Origin: Lobulomyces angularis
Taxonomy: Eukaryota > Chytridiomycota > Chytridiomycetes > Lobulomycetales > Lobulomycetaceae
Assembly: GCA_027604685.1 (NCBI GenBank)
Contig: JADHYX010000516.1
Location: 1 to 13,068, forward strand
Length of the DNA stretch: 13,068 nucleotides
Direction of reading: 5' to 3'
Below, in pieces: positions 1 through 7,921 of this stretch. How positions within the stretch are numbered: position 1 is the first letter of the stretch; the number at the start of each line of letters is the position of its first letter. The notes under the pieces are model-generated. The model saw nothing but the letters and a program-made list of their open reading frames with translations. It was not told where the DNA came from and did not search any database. Made by a program: the position numbers and the translations under genes.

Positions 1-346
1 AAACCAAAATCTTAGCATACACAGATGCAAAGTATTTATCTGGTTACTTTTTCGTAGAATTATTTATAAAATATAATATAATTGCACCATACTGTAATTC
101 CGAATACATTAAAGTACATATTAAGCTTATTGGACTTTAAAGTTTCATACCATTAATTTTTTTTTATTCACTATGGGAATTATTTATTTTACAATTAAGG
201 AAAAAATTACCAATCAAATTAAATGTTAAATTTTGGGAAAAAATGAGATAATTGGATAAATTTAATTATGTTACAATGGAATTAAAAAATTTTTCATTTG
301 AAATTAATAAAAAACAACACCGATTAAATGCAATAAAATCATTTAA
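1..346. other. AT-rich spacer, nothing recognised
   Basis: This left-edge stretch has only short runs between stops on both strands and no protein motif, tRNA-like fold or array that I can see. It flanks the putative left end of the transposon remnant at about 347. Confidence 0.6.
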
Positions 347-1755
347 CACTGTAGACATTAACTATGTGAATGATCTGCTTTTTATAAGCATCATTTATAT
401 ACTTGAAGTTTAATGGAAAGTCATCCTACTCTCTATTATTTTCAATTTCAAATAACTTAATAATTCACTAAAGTTTTAATTAAAAGAAATATTGTTTATT
501 TATAAAAGAAAAAAGGTGTTCACAATTATTGAACAGGTTAAATAAAAAACAAAACTGCAGATCCAAAGGTTACAAAGGTAAAATACAAATGTTTTGTTTC
601 AAAGGTTTTTATAGTTTTTGGATTACCAAAATATACGGAAAAAAGGGAACTGGGAAATATCACCACTATAAATTACTACTACAATACATTCGGATACAAA
701 TTAAAAATTGTTCTTTCTTCTGCTCTTTCTCTATAGTATCCAGCAATATTTCCCTGGCTAACACTATCACAAGATTCTATTACCACTTGGTAAACATTCC
801 TCTTTAGTTCGAGCTCTTTTTCTTTTGCTGCATCTGATGGGATTAAAATACCTTCCTTGTGGTGGCAAAAAAACAAAACTTTCGCACCCATACTTTCAAT
901 CAACATCATTGCTTCTGGGTTGTAATGTTGTTTCTTGGGGTTTTTACATCTTCCAGCTTTTCTATCCCAAATAACTACATCACCCACATTAAGTTTTGGA
1001 GAAAGTGTGTTTCTAACTTATTCTAAAAAGTTTCTTTGCACTCTCCGATGATATCAGGGGGTCGTGAACAATTCCTGTGGAACGAATTGCTAGATAAAAC
1101 GTCCATCTCTTTCCATGTCTTTTTCTGGGTCTTGAAATACGTTTCCCCCACATACTTCGACCCATACTTGGAGCCTCATTGTCATAGATGAAACTTTCAT
1201 CCATTTACACCATTATTCTGGTGATATTTCTTGAATTGATTGAATGTACTTGCGAGTTCTTGAAGCACACGCTCATCTGGGTAATTTGTGGGTTCGTCTG
1301 AAGCTTGCTTTGTGTAAAATTTGATCGTTTAAGATAATTTGAAAGGGTACTGAGGTTAATTTTCTTATCGAGATGTTCAGAACCTTCTTCATTCGTTGCA
1401 GTTGGATTTTTAGTATAAAATTGAACTAGCTTTTGTTCAGAAACGTTGTCCAATTTCCGCTTTCTACCAGATTTCGGAATAGGTTTAACTGATTTTGTAG
1501 TATCCCATTGTCGTCTCCATAGGTAAACGTGATTCTTGTTATATGATACTTATTACAACTCGATACAATCGACTCGCCTTTTCGAAATGAATAAATGGCA
1601 GCCAGTTTAGTTTCCTCAGAGTGTTGTTTTCTGTGGTAAGTACGATGAATTTTCTTGAGTTGTTCGTTTTGCATTTGTGTGGCTCCTCATTCCATTTGAG
1701 TGTTTAATTTATTTTAGTCCAGATGTTAAAAAACATATGTCAAAGCACTATAGTG
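347..1755 (-). mobile_element. Decayed Tc1/mariner-like DNA transposon (approximate ends)
   Basis: The transposase remnant at 679-1674 sits inside two imperfect, oppositely oriented end sequences. The left end at 347 reads CACTGTAG and is followed some bases later by TATGT. The right end, read inward on the minus strand from 1755, starts CACTATAG and also reaches TATGT after a similar distance. Roughly 16 of 21 aligned positions agree by eye, with gaps. A length of about 1.4 kb is usual for the Tc1/mariner superfamily. I do not see a clean TA target duplication directly against both ends, so the boundaries are tentative; the presence of a degraded element is much firmer than its exact limits. 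Confidence 0.5.
679..1674 (-). pseudogene. Tc1/mariner-type (IS630 superfamily, DDE) transposase, disrupted
   Basis: Read on the minus strand, four fragments line up with a Tc1-like transposase in the correct order. The start at 1674 leads into a helix-turn-helix (SEETKLAAIYSFRKGES, about residues 19-35). A second reading frame then carries a GRKRKL linker like the GRPR-type motif between the two DNA-binding helices, followed by a second helix-turn-helix ending LSNYLKRSNF. A third piece starts MDESF, the first catalytic Asp box, with Gly-rich and laIrstGivh-like strands. The last piece holds the second catalytic Asp in VVIWDRKAGRCKNPKKQHYN and a C-terminus ending at a TAG (679-681). Lesions: a frameshift near 1530, an in-frame TAA at 1205-1207 just before MDES, and a frameshift between about 1013 and 1000. 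A compensating shifted stretch at about 1210-1295 is also likely. The third acidic residue is unclear (IPSD where NPIE-like is usual). The gene cannot make a full transposase. Confidence 0.85.
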
Positions 1756-2255
1756 ACATTATAATTAAACTATAATTAGTTAATTTTATTTCATTAGATT
1801 ATAAATTAACCAATCCTAAAACAAATTTGAGAGAGACATTTATCTTAAAAAAAATTTTACATTTTTTATTTTATGTTTTTTTTTTATTATCAGAAAAACA
1901 TTCTTAATTTAAAAAAAAAACAATTCATATCAAAAAATGGGATAGTATTCTTTGGCTAAATCTAAAAGATGTTGTAGAAAATATTTAACTGCCTGGATCA
2001 AGACCAATATTTTAAGTCAACATTACTTTTCCAAAAAAATGTTTTTACTATTTTTTTAATTTTAGGTGTCATAAAAAAGTTCATTCAAATAATAAATAGA
2101 AAATCTTAAATTCTAGTACAATGCTATTTTAAGATATATAAATATTTACAAATTAAAACATAATAAAATTTAAAATTCAATACAATAGAGGTAAAAAATT
2201 AAATGAAGCCAATTTACACTTGTTTTTTCTGCTTTTTTTTTTTTTTTTTTTGCTC
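1756..2255. other. AT-rich spacer downstream of the kinase gene
   Basis: No open frame of note and no recognisable RNA gene. It holds many A/T homopolymers, including T19 at 2233-2251, and presumably the 3' untranslated region of the minus-strand kinase. I see no clear poly(A) signal that I would assign. Confidence 0.5.
2233..2251 (-). repeat. T19 homopolymer (A19 on the kinase strand)
   Basis: Nineteen consecutive T on the plus strand, which is A19 on the coding strand, beginning four bases after the kinase stop codon TGA (2256-2258). Long A/T runs are common in this window (for example T17 at 8350-8366 and T17 at 10174-10190). The run may therefore be ordinary slippage DNA rather than a retroposition tail. 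Confidence 0.9.
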
Positions 2256-3680
2256 TCAATTTATCCAAAGGGCATTTATCACATCAACAATGCCAAATCT
2301 CTTTTTTGGGTCAGCTATCAGTAATCCTTTCAACAAATTTTTTAAATTGACATCTTTTATGAGATTCCACTTGCACGGATAATACTTCCCTCTAAATTTA
2401 TTTTCTTTTACTGAATTTATAAATTTTTCTCTATTTTCATCCTCTATTGTTAAAGTAACCAAAGAATACAGTATTAATCCAAGGGCCCAACAATCAGCCT
2501 CAAATCCGGAAAAACCTACTAAAACATTTCTGTTTGTATTTGCTAACAGTTCAGGTGGTGACATGTGTATGGAACCGTAATAATAAACGTTATTATTGAA
2601 ATCTTTATTGGAAATCAAATTTTTGTTATCAGAAAGGAATTTTTTTTTACTTGCATGACCAAAATCTGCAATTTTTACTTGCAAATTACTAGATAACAAT
2701 ATATTTTCCTCCTTTAAATCCTTGTGAACAATTCCGCTCGAATGTAACTTTGATACACCAAGAACGATTTGCTTGAAAATATACTTAATATTTTTTTCAG
2801 ATATTGAATTGATATTATTTAAAAATGAAAATAAATCGCTTGGGCCAGATCTAACAGGAATCTTCATCAAATATGGGGGAAAGGTATGTAAAATTTTAAT
2901 TGTCATCACATTATCGTATTGCTGGATTTCGTCTGAAGGTTCACGATTTTCATTTTCTTCCGACCAATCTGCAATAACCCGTTCAGTAACTATGTAAAAC
3001 GCCAAGGAATCTTCGAAGTATTCAATAAAATTCAAAATATTTTCGGCTGGATCCAAATTTTTTAAAATTGCAATTTCTTTTGGTAAATCTTTAGTACCAG
3101 TTTCTCCATTTTTGAATCTATCATTAGTCTTGTACACAATTTTTATAGCTACAGGTTTGTTATTTCTATCCAAAGCTCCTAACACAGCTCCGTTACTTCC
3201 CCAACCCAGTAGAATTTTAATGGTAAAATCAGCAGTTAACTTTTTGTTTTGCTTGATCGAACTCCTAACATTTTGCCTTGCTTTTAACTCTGTGCCTTCG
3301 GCAAAATCACTATCTAACTCCTCTTCATACTCAATCGAATTTTGGAGAATTTTATACATAGATGTAGTGTTTATAGATTTTAAGTTAATGTTAAGATCCT
3401 CTTTAACAAAATTGGAGGTAGACGAGTAAAAATTGTTATGTAAAGTAAATGTTTGGTCAGCATTCTTATTGCAGTTTAATGTTAGAGTATTGAGATCTAA
3501 TGGAATGATGTTGCCATTTTCATAAATATTTGGATTGAACAACACTTCTGGACTGCTATTCGCAGAGCTAGAGAGACTTGATGTTATCAAAGAAGGAACG
3601 GAAGAGTTTGATCTCTTTTGCCTCTTACAGTTATTAAATAAATGACTGTTTTCATTGAAACTTCGCTTAGTTAAATTCAT
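2256..3680 (-). CDS. Serine/threonine protein kinase, intronless, PIM/PASK-like
   Basis: The gene encodes 474 aa in one exon, from ATG at 3680 to TGA at 2256. Residues 1-145 are Ser/Asn-rich and probably disordered. The kinase domain spans about 152-474. It has a glycine loop GWGSNGAV at 159-166, the VAIK lysine at 180 and the helix-C Glu at 202. The catalytic loop is HKDLKEEN at 319-326, with Asp321 and Asn326, followed by DFG at 339-341. The P+1 region GSIHMSPPEL lies at 369-378, DCWALG at 396-401, and a terminal DPKKRF box with Arg461. All catalytic residues are present, so it should be active. KEEN in the catalytic loop, GPSDLFSFL before helix E and PPE in place of APE recall PIM and PAS-domain kinases of the CAMK group; no PAS domain is seen. 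Oddities are HKD instead of HRD, an extra loop of about 45 residues at 238-283, and no introns although the neighbours have many. The substrate is unknown. Confidence 0.9.
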   Translation of the reverse strand: MNLTKRSFNENSHLFNNCKRQKRSNSSVPSLITSSLSSSANSSPEVLFNPNIYENGNIIPLDLNTLTLNCNKNADQTFTLHNNFYSSTSNFVKEDLNINLKSINTTSMYKILQNSIEYEEELDSDFAEGTELKARQNVRSSIKQNKKLTADFTIKILLGWGSNGAVLGALDRNNKPVAIKIVYKTNDRFKNGETGTKDLPKEIAILKNLDPAENILNFIEYFEDSLAFYIVTERVIADWSEENENREPSDEIQQYDNVMTIKILHTFPPYLMKIPVRSGPSDLFSFLNNINSISEKNIKYIFKQIVLGVSKLHSSGIVHKDLKEENILLSSNLQVKIADFGHASKKKFLSDNKNLISNKDFNNNVYYYGSIHMSPPELLANTNRNVLVGFSGFEADCWALGLILYSLVTLTIEDENREKFINSVKENKFRGKYYPCKWNLIKDVNLKNLLKGLLIADPKKRFGIVDVINALWIN

Positions 3681-3763
3681 ATTTTTTTATATTTTATTAT
3701 TAAAATTTTTTTTTTATATTTATAGATTATGAATTTCATTTTCCGAAGTAAAAATTCGAAAGT

Positions 3764-3787
3764 AAAAAAAAAAAATTTTTTTTTTTT
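3764..3787. promoter_or_regulatory. A12T12 tract upstream of the kinase start
   Basis: A perfect A12 run is followed directly by T12, 84-107 bases upstream of the kinase ATG. Poly(dA:dT) tracts are known nucleosome-excluding promoter elements in fungi, and position and symmetry fit that role. The genome is so rich in such runs that chance is a real alternative. Confidence 0.3.
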
Positions 3788-4739
3788 AATAGGAAAATAT
3801 TATTAATTAGAAAAAAAGGTTTTCGAATAACGCAGAAAGATAATTACTCAAATTTCTCATAAAATTAGTCAAATCATTTTAATTGTTTTACTTCTATCTG
3901 GAAAAAAATAAAAATACAACGTACACTTACTTCACCTCAATTTTTGAAATATTTTAAACACCTCTTCTCACATTAATAAAATATCAACTGATTTTTAATG
4001 TAAAATTCACTCAAAACTGTGCATTTTATTAATTTCGCCTTTGCTTTCAAACTCCGACGTCATCATTATTATTACTTTAGCTCTTTCATAAAAGAACGGT
4101 GATTTTTCTGATGGTTTTTCCTTTTTTGAAAGCTATGAAAAGTTGCTTGGGAGAGAGTGAATTACAAACTGAAATATTTAATGCATATTCATTAGCAGTG
4201 ATGTTGATTTTTGTGTTTTATAGACTAAATAGACATTGGTATTAAGCCAATATGAAATGATTGTAGTTAATTTTTAGCATCAGTACAATATAATTTTTAT
4301 ATATTTTTGGTTTAGGAAATTTGGTGAGGAAAGAATTTTGAAATTAATGTAATATTATTAAAAAGTTAAAATTCCGACTAAAAAGTTGAAGAACGAAATT
4401 GTTGTTCAATAATTAAAGAAATTTGAATAGTGTACAAACATTGTGAACAAAAGATTATTGCTGTTGTGCGCTACTGTAGTTTGTAATTTTTAGTAATATA
4501 AGGTATTAAACAATTAAACAAAAAAAAAAGCATTCCAAATAAAGTACATAAGTACAGATTTTTTTATCGCAATATTTATCAATTAACATAAAAGAAGCAA
4601 ATCATAATTACGATAGTTAAAAAAATGTCTATATTTCCGATTAATTGTTCATTTCGTAAAATCTAAGTGATTTTATAATAAACTACTCTTTGATACAAAA
4701 TCTATTACATTCTAAACTTGCATAAATGAAAATACTTGC
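3788..4739. other. Kinase/dipeptidase spacer, no convincing gene
   Basis: This stretch separates the kinase 5' end from the dipeptidase 3' end. I see no tRNA, snRNA or protein motif. A slightly less AT-rich pocket lies at about 4040-4160. It overlaps a 44-codon plus-strand ORF (4111-4245) with a hydrophobic segment, which is too short and unsupported to call a gene. The remainder must hold the kinase promoter and the dipeptidase 3' untranslated region. Confidence 0.5.
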
Positions 4740-6854
4740 CTAGACTTGTGAAGCATTAAAAACACCACGTGGACTTGCTGAGAATTTGTTGCTTGGGTTA
4801 AATCCTTCAGTACTCAGCATTTTTCTTTTATTATTTAAGCATCTTTCCCAAAGTTGAACTACATTTTCTGTAGAACGATGCAAAATACTACCACCTTTAT
4901 CTAAACTAACATACTCAATTTCCTTTTTTAATCCAGGATAGAGTCCCATATGAGCAAATCCTTTTTCCCTTAATTCTTTATCTTGAAAAGTTGCATTTGG
5001 TGCTAGTTGTTTGGCAAATCCGTTCAAGTCTGACCCAAAAGCAATGTTGATCTATATAATTTGAAAAATAAAGTAAAATATAATATGATTAAAAAATATA
5101 AACAAATGTAAACAGTTTTACCCCAAGCTGAAATGAATATTCATAATTTTTGATAACGTTTCTTGTCATACTTCCAAGCATTCCACCACTTTTCTTTAGG
5201 TACAGCGACATCCAATCGGTTAAATATCTTTCCTCTGAATAATCATTGTGTCCAAAACTACCATGTGATTGAATAAAAGGATAGTAGCTCTTTTCTACTC
5301 CAATTTGAAAAATATCCTCAGTACTCCTGAAACTCAAATGGGCTACATCGATTATGATTCCTTTTTCCATTAGTTTATTTACCAACGCTACACCTTTTTC
5401 AGTTAAGCCTGTAAAATAAATATACTTTTAGTAAATTTTAAAATTATTATTTTATTCTATTTTTAGGTACCTTTTTTGTTTAAACCGTCTTCACCAACTT
5501 CAGGCCACTTAGACGGGTTAATGTGGGTAATTGCTTCAACTGCTTGAAAAAACTTAAAAACTTTGCATCAAAAAAAATAAAAAATTAATTAATATTTAAG
5601 TGAGGTGTGATGCTCTTACTTGGATTAGTTGGATTTACACCAGCAAAAATGTTATCTTCTTCATGAGCAATCTGAACAACTCTCATTCCTTGATCATACC
5701 AATAATCCACCTAGCAAAGAAAATTTATTAAACTCAATAAAAGTAATGCTTTTATTGGTTACTTGAGCACCAATGGCATCATGGGAATCTTCAAAAATGT
5801 GTGATAGTTCAATAGACAATAATACTGCCATTCTTCCTGCAGCAATAACGTTACGCGCATCTTCTGGTGAATAAACTACTTGACACCTACACAACAATTT
5901 TTTTTTTATTAAAAATCATATTTTGTATCTATATGCTCTCACCATTTTCTTTCTGTGCAAAAGATTTTAGCTTCATCAAATTGCCTTTTAATCGAAACCA
6001 TTCCATCACAAGCAAGTGTTGGATCATTATCTATGCCTGAAGTTGCCATTATTTTACATAAAGGTTTATAATTTACTATAAAAAACAAAGAAATTTATTT
6101 AAGAATTATAAAGAATATGTAATTACCAGCGCTCATAACCATTAAAGTTAAACCGGAATCGTGAGCAGTTTTTAAATAACCTTCCCATACTTGTTGATGT
6201 GTGTACCTAAGAATTCATTTTTTTTTCCCAGGTTTAATTTTATTTTTTTTATTCTTTAATTACGTGGTGTAAATTGGGAATCCACTTAAAGTTTTATCAA
6301 CTTTGCATAAACCTAGCAGTTTTTGGTACCAATTAGGTTTGCCTCTGTCACAGTCATTATCAGGAACACCCCAACGTTTTTCCAAATGTAAACCAGCATC
6401 TGGACCAATTTCCTTATCAATTAATGGGCCAAATATCGTTCCTAAATAACAAAAGCACACAATAAATCAATTATTGATGTTAAATTAAGTTACCTGCGTG
6501 TTGCTCGTTAAATCCTGAAAAGGGTACCCCTGTTTATTAATAGCGATCGCTTTAGTAATTGCAGGAAACGCGAATAATTAAATTTTTACCTCCGTTGCAC
6601 TGATGAAGTGCATCTTCAATCTTTCCTTTATGAGAGTAGCCTCCATTAGCACCTTTGGCAAACCATGCTATTTTTCAACACACGTTAATAAATAAAAGAA
6701 AATTTTTTTGTAGTTTACCTCTTCTAAATGCAAATTCTGCCATTTGATGCACATGTAGGTCAGCAAATCCAGATAGTAACGGAGAATTAGCAGGAGCAGA
6801 GGAAATCTGACATAATGCAGCAGATACTACTATGATACTGGAAATAAATATCAT
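4740..6854 (-). CDS. Membrane-dipeptidase-like metallopeptidase (peptidase M19), secreted
   Basis: Eleven exons: 6854-6719, 6667-6590, 6529-6494, 6441-6264, 6206-6127, 6075-5943, 5886-5763, 5710-5620, 5542-5471, 5408-5122 and 5051-4740. They join in phase to 1527 nt (508 aa), ending in TAG. Introns are 51-77 nt. The ATG follows an in-frame TAA. Residues 1-20 (MIFISSIIVVSAALC...) form a signal peptide, so the enzyme should be secreted or vacuolar. M19 enzymes hydrolyse dipeptides with two zinc ions. Ligand-like motifs appear in order: ADLHVHQM (His34, His36), LLSIEL (Glu240), DVAHLS (His333), SHGS (His358), then IAFGSDLNG, matching the family GSD-[FL]-[DN]-G motif. THQQVWEGYL after exon 4 also fits bacterial and fungal M19-like proteins. 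Canonical renal dipeptidase has His-x-Asp at the first site; here it is His-x-His. No GPI-type hydrophobic tail is seen. The acceptor of intron 8 is ambiguous (5560, 5542 or 5539, all in frame), so the length is 507-514 aa. Substrate unproven. Confidence 0.88.
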
Positions 6855-7250
6855 AATGTTTTATAAATTTTTAATGGAGGAGAAATTTAACTTCATACTT
6901 TTTTACCTTATTTATACGCTTTTATGTAGGAAAAGAGAAAGCCTGATACAGTTATAAGACACAAATTGCAATCGAAATCTATTAAATAACTAATGAATTT
7001 AAGTGATAAAAGTGTTTTTATGAATACATGTATGCTGTTGAATAATTGATAATTTGGTTGTGATGGTTTTGCGCTGGTTAAATTTCGCCTTAGAGCATAA
7101 TAATTGAATTTAATACAAATTATATATATAATGTTAAAAATAAGAAGGAAGACACTACAAGCATTTGCAAACAGAGATTCATTGCGGAAATTTTACTACA
7201 AATTAATTTAGAAGCTTTTTCATTATCAGTAAAACATATTTTCTTGACTG
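6855..7250. other. Upstream region of the dipeptidase gene
   Basis: AT-rich non-coding DNA between the dipeptidase start and the MFS relic. It should contain the dipeptidase promoter. I see no TATA element that stands out from the background and no ORF of interest. Confidence 0.45.
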
Positions 7251-7508
7251 CATCTGGATCGTCAAGTTTTTATGATGAAATTTTCAGTTTGTTTTTGGTA
7301 GCATTCTGGGGGATTATATCTGGCAATAGGTTAAAGAATTTTTAATTGAGCTCTATTTTTTTTATTTTTCAATATTTTTTTGGAAGAAGATTTAGTTTAT
7401 GCATTGGCTTCGCATTCGGTTTTAATTTGATCATTGCAGATTGAATCGTCAATAGAAGGTAAATGCACTTGCGGTTGATATTATTTTTGTGTCTGTTGAA
7501 ATATTCTA
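7251..7508 (+). pseudogene. Partial relic copy of MFS transporter exons 3-4
   Basis: From 7251 the sequence tracks the MFS gene from 8245 onward, with about 7 differences over 95 bases by eye. It covers the end of exon 3 (codons for SFYDEIFSLFLVAFWGIIS) and continues into intron 3. The match resumes in exon 4 at about 7373-7407 (TTTTTTTGGAAGAAGAT) and again at 7489-7505 (GTCTGTTGAAATATT). The intron donor GT of the gene (8317-8318) is GC in the relic. A one-base insertion shifts frame just after GGAAGAAGAT. A 69-base stretch (7408-7476) has no counterpart in the gene. Because intron sequence is copied, this was a DNA-level duplication, in the same orientation as the gene and about 1 kb upstream of it. 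It cannot encode a transporter. Confidence 0.9.
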
Positions 7509-7921
7509 ATCTCTATCCTAAAAATTTTAAATTTTATGAGTAGCTTTATTTCAGAGTTGACTTTTTTTTTTCGTAAACATTGCTGATTAGCACTGCATAT
7601 TGTAATAGTATAACTTAATAACCAACATTTTTATAAATTTGTGGCAACCTGCTATCACCTTTCGTTCCCATAAATTTTCACCTAAAACAAAAAAATTTAT
7701 CATTACTCATAGTGACTTTATATCTTCATAATTAGCAGTTCTAGTTGAACTGTTATTTTAAAAGTTTAGTTCGTCAAAAGTTTCGGATTGAATATCTTTT
7801 TACGGAAGCGAAAAAAAAAAAAATTTGTCCTATAATAATAGCTTCCTCTTCCTTTTTTTCTGAGCTGAGAAAATTTATTCAAAGTAATTGAAATAGAACT
7901 CAGTTAAAAAGTATCTATTAA
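7509..7921. other. Upstream region of the MFS gene
   Basis: Non-coding AT-rich DNA, perhaps with further, very diverged relic sequence up to about 7560. It carries an A13 run at 7811-7823, 99-111 bases before the MFS ATG, which could act as a poly(dA:dT) promoter element. No other signal was recognised. Confidence 0.4.

Noticed and set aside
529..987. Plus-strand ORF at 529-807 overlapping the transposase 3' part
   Set aside because: It is antisense to and overlaps a recognisable transposase C-terminus, has Lys/Phe/Ser-rich low-complexity content and no motif. Treated as a shadow frame.
2773..3429. Plus-strand ORFs opposite the kinase
   Set aside because: They are antisense shadows of a gene with a full set of catalytic motifs on the minus strand.
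4055..4062. CGACGTCA, a 7 of 8 match to a CRE (TGACGTCA) ATF/CREB site
   Set aside because: It is a single near-match about 375 bases from the nearest start. Without a second site or conservation it cannot be told from chance.
4140..4240. Possible C/D snoRNA suggested by GTGATGT near 4196
   Set aside because: No matching D box with a terminal stem was found, and the C-like box is imperfect.
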